DNA of 64,000 nt, from NCBI RefSeq assembly GCF_002159705.1, contig NZ_NFJD01000002.1, forward strand, positions 264,397-328,396, in the 5' to 3' direction. The stretch's first letter is position 1. Each line of letters begins with the position of its first letter. The DNA comes from Elusimicrobium sp. An273 (GTDB lineage: Bacteria; Elusimicrobiota; Elusimicrobia; Elusimicrobiales; Elusimicrobiaceae). Below the pieces are notes generated by a model. That model was not told the origin of the DNA, searched no databases, and saw only the letters and a list, made by a program, of their open reading frames with translations. This document shows, piece after piece, positions 24,814 to 32,555 of the stretch. The translations under genes and the position numbers were made by a program.

Positions 24814-26148
24814 TTATTCTCCGGGCACAACGAGCAGGTAATCAAAACCGCTGCAGTTGGCCAGCTGGCGGGAGTCTTCGCCTTGCCAGGAGAAGAAACT
24901 GGGATGCAAAGGCGGATTTATAAAAAGCGGATCATCGGAAGGCCAAAGGATTTTAAGCGAGGTATGATCCAGCAATCTGTTTAAAGCCAGTTCCACCACC
25001 ACCGGTTTTTCAGCGGCGAAAAATTTGGGCAATGCCATCGGAGAAAGCCACGAAGTATGCGCTTGGCCGGCATAGACAATAAAAAGCGCGTCCGGATCTG
25101 TTTGGCGTATTTCCGCCATTTTAGCCGCCATCACCCGCACCCACGATTTGTTGCGCGCAGTCGTAATGACAGGCGCATCCAGCGAACCGCTCGTCTCTTT
25201 GGCCAATAAGGCAAACTGCCGGGTATCTTCCAGCGGATAGACTTCCACTTGGTGCTTAATTAACTGACGAAAAAGCGACGGAGCGTATAAAAACAGCCTT
25301 TGGTCTGTCGCCGCCAGCGGCTGAATTTCTGGTGCGGTAAAGTGTTTGTAATAAGTTGCCAAAGTCTGCCCGTTGCCGCTCTTTTCTTTGGGAAGCGGGA
25401 TAAACTCCGTAAACAGCACGACGCGGCGGTTTGGGTTTTGCTTTTTTAAAGTCAGCACCAAATTCACTACCGCCCGCTGAAAGGCCGGAACAAAATGATA
25501 CTCCCCCAGCATAATTAATTTTTCTTGGCTTAACTGCCGCGCTAATTGGGCAAAAACGTTGCTTCCGCCTTCGGCCCCTTGCGGCTGATGCTGCGGATCT
25601 GCTCCCTTCACAAAAGCCTCTTTTGCCAGGTTCGTGTTCTGTTGGAGCCATTTCATTTTTTGAATATAATGGTTCAGGGTATGCAAAACGATTTGGTTGT
25701 TTTGTATGGCAAGCGGAGAAAAAACCGTCATATGGAAAAAAGAAGTCGAAAAGAGCTGCGCGTAATCAAACGAGCTGTAGGTGGTTTTCAAGCGTTCAAT
25801 TTCGGCATACGTATTGATAAATTTTTGCAATTGCTGCAGGTCATTTTCTTTCAGTTCCCGCTCATATCCCCGGGCAGAAAAACTTTTTAGCAACCCGGCA
25901 GACGCATCTGACGCGCCGGTTTGAGCACTGAATAGGTCTTTTAAAGTGAAATGGCGGCTTACAGGCGCCCCTTGGCCCGCAGGCAATGCAAAAGCGGCGC
26001 CAGTGGCCAAAGCGGGCAAGGCGGGCGTTTTTACGGCCGTTTGCAGTGCCGTTTTTCCAACGACCGCTTTTGCGGCGGGCAGCATATTTTTTTGCGCCGC
26101 CGCCGGAAGCGCCAAACAAAACACCAAAAATAAAATTATTTTTCTCAT
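24814..26148 (-). CDS. Secreted ChaN/Tiki-superfamily protein, paralogue G
   Basis: 444 residues from the ATG at 26148 (MRKIILFLVF), preferred over 26163 because the leader then begins with the basic MRK. Signal peptide ends PAAAQ, then KNMLPAAKA. Core motifs: GEYHFVPAFQRAV (215-227), FTEFIPLP (246-253), VEVYPLED (301-308), RNKSW (332-336), YAGQAHTSW (359-367), PKFF. An insert with Gln/Gly (QHQPQGAEGG) lies before the first motif. The spacer to F's regulatory block is about 110 bases; G itself follows H by about 100 bases without a clear terminator. Confidence 0.8.
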   Translation of the reverse strand: MRKIILFLVFCLALPAAAQKNMLPAAKAVVGKTALQTAVKTPALPALATGAAFALPAGQGAPVSRHFTLKDLFSAQTGASDASAGLLKSFSARGYERELKENDLQQLQKFINTYAEIERLKTTYSSFDYAQLFSTSFFHMTVFSPLAIQNNQIVLHTLNHYIQKMKWLQQNTNLAKEAFVKGADPQHQPQGAEGGSNVFAQLARQLSQEKLIMLGEYHFVPAFQRAVVNLVLTLKKQNPNRRVVLFTEFIPLPKEKSGNGQTLATYYKHFTAPEIQPLAATDQRLFLYAPSLFRQLIKHQVEVYPLEDTRQFALLAKETSGSLDAPVITTARNKSWVRVMAAKMAEIRQTDPDALFIVYAGQAHTSWLSPMALPKFFAAEKPVVVELALNRLLDHTSLKILWPSDDPLFINPPLHPSFFSWQGEDSRQLANCSGFDYLLVVPGE

Positions 26149-26253
26149 TTCTGCATTTACCATTTTAAAATCCGTTTTTAGCCCGATCCATTTGGAGTTT
26201 TTCCCCCGTCTTTGGGCCCAGCCAAACGCTGGCCCGGCGGGCGAAATTCCGCC

Positions 26254-27648
26254 CTAGAGCGAATTTATAAAAGAAACATACTTGCGCTGCAGTTTCCCTT
26301 TCAGCGAATGCGGCACCACCACCAAATAATCAAATCCGCTGTTGCGCGCCAGCAGCGAAGCGTCTTCTCCCGTCCAATACGAGAAAGAAGCCCGAAGCGG
26401 CCTTGCAAAGAGCGGAACTTCTTCCCCCCACAAAAAATGGAGGATATTCTTTTTTACAAACGGATCAAACTGAAATTCCACCGTTACCGGTTTTTCCGGC
26501 GCAAAAAAGGCGGCCAACGGATATTGCCGCTGACGGTTTACGTGACCTAAGCCCGCATATACAATAAACAATGCATCCGGATCGGTTTTGCGGATCTGCG
26601 CCATTTTATATTCCATCACCCGCGCCCATATTTTATTGCGGGAAGCCACTTGCAGTAACATGGCTTTTTGTCTGTTCGCCGCCTTTAATAAATCAATCAG
26701 CACCACATCTTCCAGCGGATAAACTTCCACCTGCGCACGAACCAGCCGCAGCAGCACATCCCGTGCGTATCTTTTTTGCTGGGCTTGTTCTACAGAGAGC
26801 TGCGGCGAAGTGCTCTCGTCCACCCGGCGGTAATACGTTTCGGCCGTTTGGTTGACGACCTGCGGCCCGGCTACGGGCAAATGTGCAAATTCGGAAAACA
26901 CTACAATGCGGCGGTTGGGGTTTTGCTTTTTCAGTTCCAAAATCAAATCGCCCACGGCCTGCTGCACTTCCAGCTGATAATGTCCTTCTCCCAGCATAAT
27001 CAATTTTTCCTGCCGCAGCCGGCCCGCCAGTTGGCGCACCACATTCCCCCACGAGGATATGACCGAATGCAGTGCATCGCGGCCTTGGTTGGGGTAGTGT
27101 TTCATCCAGTTAAACTTTTGATGCAGATACTGTAAATGACTGACGAGCAGTTTATTGTTCAGTACGGCCTCGGCGGAATAGTCCGATAAGAGGGATGCCT
27201 CGGGGCGGAAGAAAAGGAATTTCTTAAAGTCCGGATCCTGCAACGTCATCCGGTCAATTTGTCTTAATGTCGCTTGGAATTCTTCGGGGGTTTGCAAACT
27301 GCTTTCATAGGAGGCGGCCTGGTGTTTGCGCCAGTTTGTTACAGACGCATAAGGCGTCAGAAACGGCTTACTCAACTGTTTTCGAATAAACTCCCTCAGC
27401 AAAAATTTATCGGCCCCCGGCAATCGTTTTATCCTCTCATAGGCAGCCGGAACGTTTCTTCCGCCAAAAACAGCGGCATCCGGCGGCAAATTTAAGCCGG
27501 GCACCCCCACCGCGGAGATTCCTTTTGCCAGATGCTGAGACACCCCCGCTGGCCGGGCCATCCCCGCGCGCACGGCCGGCAGCAGATTTTTCTGCGCATA
27601 GGCGGGCACCGTTAAACATAACATAAAAAACAAATAAGACTTTCTCAT
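26254..27648 (-). CDS. Secreted ChaN/Tiki-superfamily protein, paralogue H
   Basis: 464 residues from the ATG at 27648 (MRKSYLFFML), just behind the conserved promoter block. Signal peptide ends VPAYAQ, then KNLLPAVRAG. Core motifs: GEGHYQLEVQQAV (220-232), FSEFAHLP (251-258), VEVYPLED (307-314), RNKIW (337-341), YAGLGH (364-369), then AAFF; the SW after the last His is VN here. Closest to E. It is the first gene of the array and follows the terminase large subunit by less than 100 bases, on the same strand, so it can also be reached from the phage promoter at 29.65 kb. Confidence 0.8.
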   Translation of the reverse strand: MRKSYLFFMLCLTVPAYAQKNLLPAVRAGMARPAGVSQHLAKGISAVGVPGLNLPPDAAVFGGRNVPAAYERIKRLPGADKFLLREFIRKQLSKPFLTPYASVTNWRKHQAASYESSLQTPEEFQATLRQIDRMTLQDPDFKKFLFFRPEASLLSDYSAEAVLNNKLLVSHLQYLHQKFNWMKHYPNQGRDALHSVISSWGNVVRQLAGRLRQEKLIMLGEGHYQLEVQQAVGDLILELKKQNPNRRIVVFSEFAHLPVAGPQVVNQTAETYYRRVDESTSPQLSVEQAQQKRYARDVLLRLVRAQVEVYPLEDVVLIDLLKAANRQKAMLLQVASRNKIWARVMEYKMAQIRKTDPDALFIVYAGLGHVNRQRQYPLAAFFAPEKPVTVEFQFDPFVKKNILHFLWGEEVPLFARPLRASFSYWTGEDASLLARNSGFDYLVVVPHSLKGKLQRKYVSFINSL

Positions 27649-27744
27649 ATTATTACTATACCGCTTTCGGCCTTCCAAGAACAGAGTCATTGGGCCTATA
27701 AATTTTTTTCCAAAAGTCCTATTCTTTTTGGGCCCTGATTTGCT
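27649..27744 (-). repeat. Duplicated regulatory block, copy before paralogue H
   Basis: Second copy of the block described before paralogue F, filling the whole spacer between the terminase stop (27745) and the ATG of H. Shared features are the AGGGCC element at the upstream end, TAGGCC next to ACTCTGTT in the middle, and TATAGTAATA directly before the start codon. No terminator for the terminase is present in it. Confidence 0.65.
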
Positions 27745-29067
27745 TTACAGCACCTCGTACTCGCTGTTGGCAAATTCGCATTTGCCACCCGCGCTTCGCG
27801 CGCGCACGGGAGCGGCAAACGTAAGGGCCAGGGCGTCTGCCGTGTCGGGGCTTTTGCCGCAGCGCTCTTTGATTTTTTCTTTCGGCTCCAGGCGCAAGCG
27901 TCCGGCGGCGTCAAAGTCATAACACACTTGGCACAAATCCGCTTTCAGTTCCGCACACTCCGGCAGGGCGCCTCCCGCCTTTATCCACGCCGCCATTTCC
28001 CCCCACATTTCCGCCCGCTTGTTGGCATACTGCCCCGGGCGGGCCGGCGCGCCGCCGAAAGGCACTTCCGTTACGCTAAACCCCAGCTGGCGCAGGCGGT
28101 CAATCACGCCGCCGCCGCAACCGGCATCCACAAACACCGCATCAGGATGAAACGTTTCTATCTGCCGGGCCGCCCGTTCGGCCAGGGCCATATTGTCCAA
28201 CTGCCGAAATACCAGCGGCTCCCACGTTTTTAACCCCTGACGCAAAAAGATGACGCTGCGGTCGTTTCCGAAACGGGCCGGATCAATGCCGATGATTTTG
28301 GGTGCAAAACGCACTTCGGCCGGCGCATAACGGCGCGCACAGGCCTGCAGGACGCAGTCTATGGGGATTAATACATTCTCCGCCGAGGCCGTAAAATCGC
28401 ACAGGTATTCCTGCCTGAAAATGTTGGCGGGTGTTTCCCGGCGCAGGCGCTCGAGTTCCCCCGGAGAGATGACGCCCGATTCATCGGCGCGGAATACGCC
28501 CACCCACCACACGCCGGGCTCTTCCTGCGCGGCCTTTTGGGCGCGGTTAAACAGTTCAAAAAATGCGTTTTGCCCTTTGGGCGTACCCATAAACACGGCC
28601 CACCCTTCCCGCGAAAGAAGCATCGGGCGGATAATTTCGGTAAACACATCGGGCTTAATCTGGGCGTATTCGTCCAACACAACGCCGTCTGCATATGTGC
28701 CGCGCAGGGCGTCTGGATTATCGGCGCCGCACACCCAAATCCGCGCGCCGTTGGGCAGGCGCAGGCACAGTTCCGCTTCGTTTACGCCCACGCCCGGCAG
28801 CGGGGCCGAATAACGTTTTAAATAATCCCAGGCAATCATTTTGGCCTGCTTTAAAAAAGGCGCCAAATAGAAATAGCGCGAATGCGGCCGCGTGTTCTGC
28901 AGGGCTTTTTTAAGCAAGTGATTAACGGCGCAGACGGTCTTGCCCAGCTGGCGATGGGTAACCAGCACGCAAAAGCGGTGCGTTTCCAGCTGGGGGTGAA
29001 TTTGACGCTGCGCCAGGCGCGGATGATAGGGGATGGTAATCAGCCAATCGGAAGGTTGTTTTTTCAT
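27745..29067 (-). CDS. terL: Terminase large subunit
   Basis: 440 residues from the ATG at 29067, which overlaps the small-subunit stop by four bases (ATGA). ATPase part: Walker A-like THRQLGKT (37-44), Walker B VVLDE (129-133) in DGVVLDEYAQ, coupling motif MGTPKG (160-165). Nuclease part: IIGIDPARFGNDRS (258-271) with Asp262, FVDAGCGGG (acidic second strand) and a final TADALALTFA with a third Asp. It packs DNA into the procapsid through the portal. All key residues look intact. The open frame upstream to 29289 belongs to the small subunit region. Confidence 0.93.
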   Translation of the reverse strand: MKKQPSDWLITIPYHPRLAQRQIHPQLETHRFCVLVTHRQLGKTVCAVNHLLKKALQNTRPHSRYFYLAPFLKQAKMIAWDYLKRYSAPLPGVGVNEAELCLRLPNGARIWVCGADNPDALRGTYADGVVLDEYAQIKPDVFTEIIRPMLLSREGWAVFMGTPKGQNAFFELFNRAQKAAQEEPGVWWVGVFRADESGVISPGELERLRRETPANIFRQEYLCDFTASAENVLIPIDCVLQACARRYAPAEVRFAPKIIGIDPARFGNDRSVIFLRQGLKTWEPLVFRQLDNMALAERAARQIETFHPDAVFVDAGCGGGVIDRLRQLGFSVTEVPFGGAPARPGQYANKRAEMWGEMAAWIKAGGALPECAELKADLCQVCYDFDAAGRLRLEPKEKIKERCGKSPDTADALALTFAAPVRARSAGGKCEFANSEYEVL

Positions 29068-29498
29068 TTCTCGCTCTCCCAGCGCACCACCAGCGGCGCA
29101 GGTTGGGAAGGTTCTTCTTTGCCGTCCTTCCAACCCAAAAGATTTTTGGCGGTAAATACCGCAAAGGAAGCGGAATAATTGCCGCGCAGGCTGTTTTGAA
29201 TTAAGATATTGCCCTGCAAATCGCGCGCTTTGGCGGCGGCTTGGCGAAAGGCGGGATGTTTTTCTTCCCATTCTTTCAGCACGCGGCACGTCGTGCCAAG
29301 CATTTTGGCAAAGGCGGCAAAAGTGGGCAATTCGGCGGCGGTTTCCACGAGGGAAATGCTTCCGTCGCGTTTGGCTACTTCCGTTACGGTAAAAGGCGCA
29401 ACGTCAAAAAACCGCAGCAGACGCTCGCAAAATTCAGGTTGGTATTTTAACGGTTTTTCCCGCGTTTTTAACGTGCGGGCACGGGTTTTGGCAGGCAT
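29064..29498 (-). CDS. terS: Terminase small subunit
   Basis: 144 residues from the ATG at 29498, supported by AAGGAG eight bases upstream. A basic N-terminus (MPAKTRARTLKTREK) precedes a helix-turn-helix-like region (ELPTFAAFAKMLGTTCRVL) and a helix (AAAKARDLQGNILIQNSL), then FVFTAKN-like ... LLGWKD. This is the pattern of DNA-recognition subunits that start packaging. It is the first gene of the leftward phage operon, 137 bases downstream of the predicted transcription start. Confidence 0.82.
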   Translation of the reverse strand: MPAKTRARTLKTREKPLKYQPEFCERLLRFFDVAPFTVTEVAKRDGSISLVETAAELPTFAAFAKMLGTTCRVLKEWEEKHPAFRQAAAKARDLQGNILIQNSLRGNYSASFAVFTAKNLLGWKDGKEEPSQPAPLVVRWESEK

Positions 29499-29670
29499 AA
29501 AAACTCCTTGGTAAGCAAACGGCATGACAGCCAAGCCTGTACAAACAGGCACGGCCAAAACCGGAAAAAGAAAAGAGGAAAACGGGCGGACGCCCCAGAT
29601 AAAAAAATTACAAACCGCACAGTGCGTTTTATAATAAAATTATTATAGCAAAATAAGTGCTTTTTGTCAA
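29499..29670 (-). promoter_or_regulatory. Consensus promoter and operator-like palindrome of the phage operon
   Basis: Leftward TTGACA (29665-29670), 17-base spacer, TATAAT (29642-29647): a perfect housekeeping promoter. Start near 29635. A palindrome CGCAC-A-GTGCG (29616-29626) lies about ten bases downstream of that start and could be a repressor site. Further in the leader are the hairpins GGGCG-GA-CGCCC (29584-29595) and GCCTGT-ACAA-ACAGGC (29535-29550). Confidence 0.85.
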
Positions 29671-29711
29671 TAGAAAAAGCAACCAACACCCCGTTAAACT
29701 CCGCCGCAGAC

Positions 29712-29746
29712 AAAAAAACGCGGCCCTTTAACAGGCCGCGTTTTAA
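29712..29746 (-). terminator. Terminator after the MATE gene
   Basis: AAAACGCGGCC (29715-29725) pairs with GGCCGCGTTTT (29734-29744); the leftward RNA ends in a U-run. It separates the MATE gene from the phage promoter and marks the right border of the phage module. Confidence 0.88.
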
Positions 29747-29762
29747 AACCAACTTGCCCACG

Positions 29763-31130
29763 CTACACGCCGGTTACGTTAAAATGTTTCCACCGACCGG
29801 AGAGAAACCGCCCCAGCATAAAAACCGCCGTTAGCGCCGCGTAGAACGTCAGCCAGCTCCATACCCAAAACACAGACCACTGCAGCTTATACACAATCAG
29901 CCACGTACCGGGAATCAGCAACCCCCATGCACAGAACAGCATGATGTACATATAAAACTTGGTATCGCCCGCACCGCGGATGGCCTCGCCGAAAATCAAA
30001 TACGTCGCGTCAAAAATTACAAAGAAGCTTACCAGTTTCATCAGCGGATAGGTCTTTTCGCTGATCAAGGCCGCATCCGGCGACGAGGCCGGGATAAACA
30101 GCCCCACAAAAAACGGCGCGAAAAAGAAGAACGCCACTCCCACCGCGCCCGCATAGGCATACCCGATTTTGCAGGCATTTTTAATGACCTGCACGCTCAA
30201 ATCCGGCCGCTTTAGGCCTTGGTATTTGCTGACCAGAATTTGGATGCCGATGCCCAGGCCTAAAATAACCGTAAACACCACCGGCTGCATGGACATTACC
30301 ACATTGCTCGCCTGCAAAGAAAGCGTATCAATGTTGCCAATCATAAACGTAAAGAGGGTAAAAGAAAGAATGTCCATCAAAAACCCAAATCCGTTGGGCA
30401 GCCCAAAGCGAAGCAGGCGGGAAAAAACGGGTTTATAAAATCCGGCCAAGCGGCTTATTTTAAATTCCTTGCGCGTTTTTCCGGCAAAAATCAGGGTGCA
30501 GAAAATAAGCGTAATAGACGCACTGCCGATAATCGTGGCCCACGCCGCACCCTTAATGCCCATGGCCGGAAAACCCAGCTTGCCGAAAATCATCACATAA
30601 TCCAACCCCACGTTGACGAGGTTTCCCACCACGGCCGCCCACATGGGAATTTTGGTATGCCCGCGCCCGCTGAAAAAGCTGGCCAGCGCGTTATTGATGA
30701 CCGCCAGCCCGCCAAAAATGTTTAAAATTGCAAAGTACTCCAGTTCCAGCACGCGCACGGGGGCATCGTGCCCGAAGGCATTAATGACCGCCTTTCCGGC
30801 AGGCGTCAGCCCTGCCAGCACCAGTGACGACAGCACCGCCAGCAGAATCCCCTGCCACAGCGAAACCGTTACCGAGGCGTATTTTTTCTTTGCATAGTAC
30901 TGGGAAATAAAAACACTGGTATAACTGGCCAGCCCCATAAACATAGCGGCAAACGTCATAGCCAGTACGCCGGCCGGCACACAGGCCGCCAGCGCCTCGT
31001 GGGAATACCACGCCAAAAACATCCGGTCTACAAATTGCATGACTACTTGCGCGGCCATGGTTACAACCAGCGGATACGATAAATGCCACAGCTCGCCCAG
31101 CGAGGCCTGCGGATATATTTTCTTCGCCAT
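29763..31130 (-). CDS. MATE-family efflux transporter
   Basis: A 455-residue protein of twelve membrane helices in two similar halves, with the family opening WHLSYPLVVTMAAQVVMQFVD and FLAWYS, and many conserved Gly/Pro/Asn in helices. MATE proteins export cationic compounds or precursors in exchange for Na+ or H+. The substrate cannot be told. GTG at 31131-31133 is an alternative start, but the ATG directly after it is preferred; AGGAGG lies upstream. It is convergent with nothing and is monocistronic, with terminators on both sides. Confidence 0.88.
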   Translation of the reverse strand: MAKKIYPQASLGELWHLSYPLVVTMAAQVVMQFVDRMFLAWYSHEALAACVPAGVLAMTFAAMFMGLASYTSVFISQYYAKKKYASVTVSLWQGILLAVLSSLVLAGLTPAGKAVINAFGHDAPVRVLELEYFAILNIFGGLAVINNALASFFSGRGHTKIPMWAAVVGNLVNVGLDYVMIFGKLGFPAMGIKGAAWATIIGSASITLIFCTLIFAGKTRKEFKISRLAGFYKPVFSRLLRFGLPNGFGFLMDILSFTLFTFMIGNIDTLSLQASNVVMSMQPVVFTVILGLGIGIQILVSKYQGLKRPDLSVQVIKNACKIGYAYAGAVGVAFFFFAPFFVGLFIPASSPDAALISEKTYPLMKLVSFFVIFDATYLIFGEAIRGAGDTKFYMYIMLFCAWGLLIPGTWLIVYKLQWSVFWVWSWLTFYAALTAVFMLGRFLSGRWKHFNVTGV

Positions 31131-31170
31131 CACAACAACTTCCTCCTTCTTTTCTGCCTTAGTCAGGCAG

Positions 31171-31206
31171 AAAAAAGCCCTGAGCCTGACGGTTCAGGGC
31201 TTTTTA
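31171..31206. terminator. Bidirectional terminator between csp and MATE genes
   Basis: AGCCCTGA (31176-31183) pairs with TCAGGGCT (31194-31201), with A-run on the left and T-run on the right, so it works for the leftward cold-shock transcript. A second stem TTCTGCC/GGCAGAA (31152-31171) is next to it. Confidence 0.88.
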
Positions 31207-31221
31207 AAAGTCTTTCAAAAA

Positions 31222-31425
31222 TTACAGTTTGACGACTTTTACGGCCTTGGGGCCTTTTTCGGATTCCACGACTTCGAATTCCACTTCCTGACCTTCGGCC
31301 AAGGTTTTGAAACCGTCGCCCTGAATTTCCTGATAGTGAACAAAGAGATCTTTAGAACCGTCTTCGGGGGTTACGAAACCGTAACCTTTCTGGTCATTAA
31401 ACCACTTAACTTTTCCTTTAGGCAT
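31222..31425 (-). CDS. Cold-shock domain protein (CspA family)
   Basis: A 67-residue single cold-shock domain: [20 protein letters not shown] with RNP1 (GYGFV), then DLFVHYQEI with RNP2 (LFVHY, Tyr in place of the usual second residues) and the end [10 protein letters not shown]. It binds single-stranded RNA/DNA and melts mRNA structure. Length is standard. The 5' leader holds a strong hairpin (31456-31480), as is common for cold-shock genes. Confidence 0.96.
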   Translation of the reverse strand: MPKGKVKWFNDQKGYGFVTPEDGSKDLFVHYQEIQGDGFKTLAEGQEVEFEVVESEKGPKAVKVVKL

Positions 31426-31492
31426 TTTACTATATACTTCCTTTTATGAATTATCAGGTACTTAAACTTAATAAGTACCTACAACTATTATA
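31426..31492 (-). promoter_or_regulatory. Cold-shock gene leader: -10 box and perfect hairpin
   Basis: TATAAT on the leftward strand at 31487-31492, then AGGTACTTA-AACTTAA-TAAGTACCT (31456-31480), an inverted repeat with perfect 9-bp arms at the very start of the leader. It could be a temperature-dependent structure or an operator. AAGGAAG precedes the start codon. Confidence 0.6.
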
Positions 31493-31562
31493 CTATAAAT
31501 CTGCAAAAATGGCACATTTGTTTTTAGAAAATTTTTTCAACGGGGTTTTTCCGTAAAAGGGG

Positions 31563-31568
31563 TATAAT
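31563..31568 (+). promoter_or_regulatory. -10 box of ftcD
   Basis: TATAAT lies only seven bases before the ATG at 31575, so transcription should begin at or within a base or two of the start codon: a leaderless mRNA. No ribosome site is present. No convincing -35 is seen. Confidence 0.55.
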
Positions 31569-31574
31569 GATTAT

Positions 31575-32555
31575 ATGAAAATAATGGAAGCCGTGCCCAA
31601 TATATCAGAAGGAAAAGACCCCAAGATTATAGCGGCCTGCGCCCAAGCGGCCCGGCAGGCGTGCGCGCAGGCAAAACTGCTGCACACAGACAGCAACCCC
31701 GACGCCAACCGCACCGTGCTGACGCTGGCCGGCACGCCCGAAGGAGTGCGCCGCGCGGCTTTTGCGCTGATGCAAACAGCCACCCGGCTGATTGACATGC
31801 GCCTTCAACACGGGGCCCACCCGCGCTTGGGCGCGGTGGACGTGTGCCCGTTTGTGCCCGTAGCGGGCATGACGCTGGCCGAAGCCACCGAACAAGCGCG
31901 CCTACTAGGGCAGGAAGCCGCCGAACAATTAGGCATTCCCGTTTATTTTTACGAAGCCAACGCCCGGCAGGAAAACCGCAAAAATTTGGCTTTTATCCGC
32001 CGCGGCGAATACGAAAGCCTGCCCCAAAAACTTGCCGAACTGCCGCCCGATTTGGGCCCGCGGGAATTTTCGCCGCATGTTGCCAAAACGGGTGCAGTGG
32101 TGATCGGCGCACGGAATTTTTTACTGGCGTTTAACGTGTCCTTAAACACGCAGGATACGGCGGCCGCCAAGGAAATAGCGGGCGTCCTGCGCGAAAAAAA
32201 CGGCGGACTGCCCGCCGTAAAAGCCATCGGCTGGCTGATGCCGGGCTACCAAGCTGCGCAGGTTTCGTTTAACCTGACGGATTTTCATAAAACAGGCTTG
32301 GCGCAAGTCTTTGAAGCGTGCCGGCGGGAAGCTGAGGCGCGCGGGCTAAGCGTAACGGGCAGCGAGCTTATTGGACTGGCCCCGCAAGAAGCGTTGGCGG
32401 CGGCGGGGCGTTTTTACCTGCCTGACTGCCAAGACACGCACACGCTCCTTCGGCAAGCCGTCCTGCGTTTAGGGCTAAATAAAATCCGCCCGTTTCACCT
32501 GCGCGAGCGGATATTGGAATTCCGGCTTCAAGAAGAACTACAACAGGGCAAATAG
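31575..32555 (+). CDS. ftcD: Glutamate formimidoyltransferase (folate-dependent)
   Basis: A 326-residue protein with the family opening MEAVPNISEG (usual CVPNFSEG), then DSNPDANRTVLT, and QHGAHPRLGAVDVCPFVPV with His82 at the place of the catalytic His of the mammalian enzyme. It moves the formimino group between glutamate and tetrahydrofolate, in histidine breakdown or folate one-carbon supply. Only the transferase domain is present (no cyclodeaminase fused). The last 18 bases overlap the end of the convergent rsmA gene. The gene seems leaderless; an alternative ATG is at 31584. No histidine-utilisation genes lie nearby. Confidence 0.92.
   Translation: MKIMEAVPNISEGKDPKIIAACAQAARQACAQAKLLHTDSNPDANRTVLTLAGTPEGVRRAAFALMQTATRLIDMRLQHGAHPRLGAVDVCPFVPVAGMTLAEATEQARLLGQEAAEQLGIPVYFYEANARQENRKNLAFIRRGEYESLPQKLAELPPDLGPREFSPHVAKTGAVVIGARNFLLAFNVSLNTQDTAAAKEIAGVLREKNGGLPAVKAIGWLMPGYQAAQVSFNLTDFHKTGLAQVFEACRREAEARGLSVTGSELIGLAPQEALAAAGRFYLPDCQDTHTLLRQAVLRLGLNKIRPFHLRERILEFRLQEELQQGK

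Noticed and set aside
533..29760. tRNA-Thr as attachment site of the phage module
   Set aside because: No copy of the tRNA 3' half was found near the right border (29.5-29.8 kb), and the pilin gene with its own promoter and terminator lies between the tRNA and the module.
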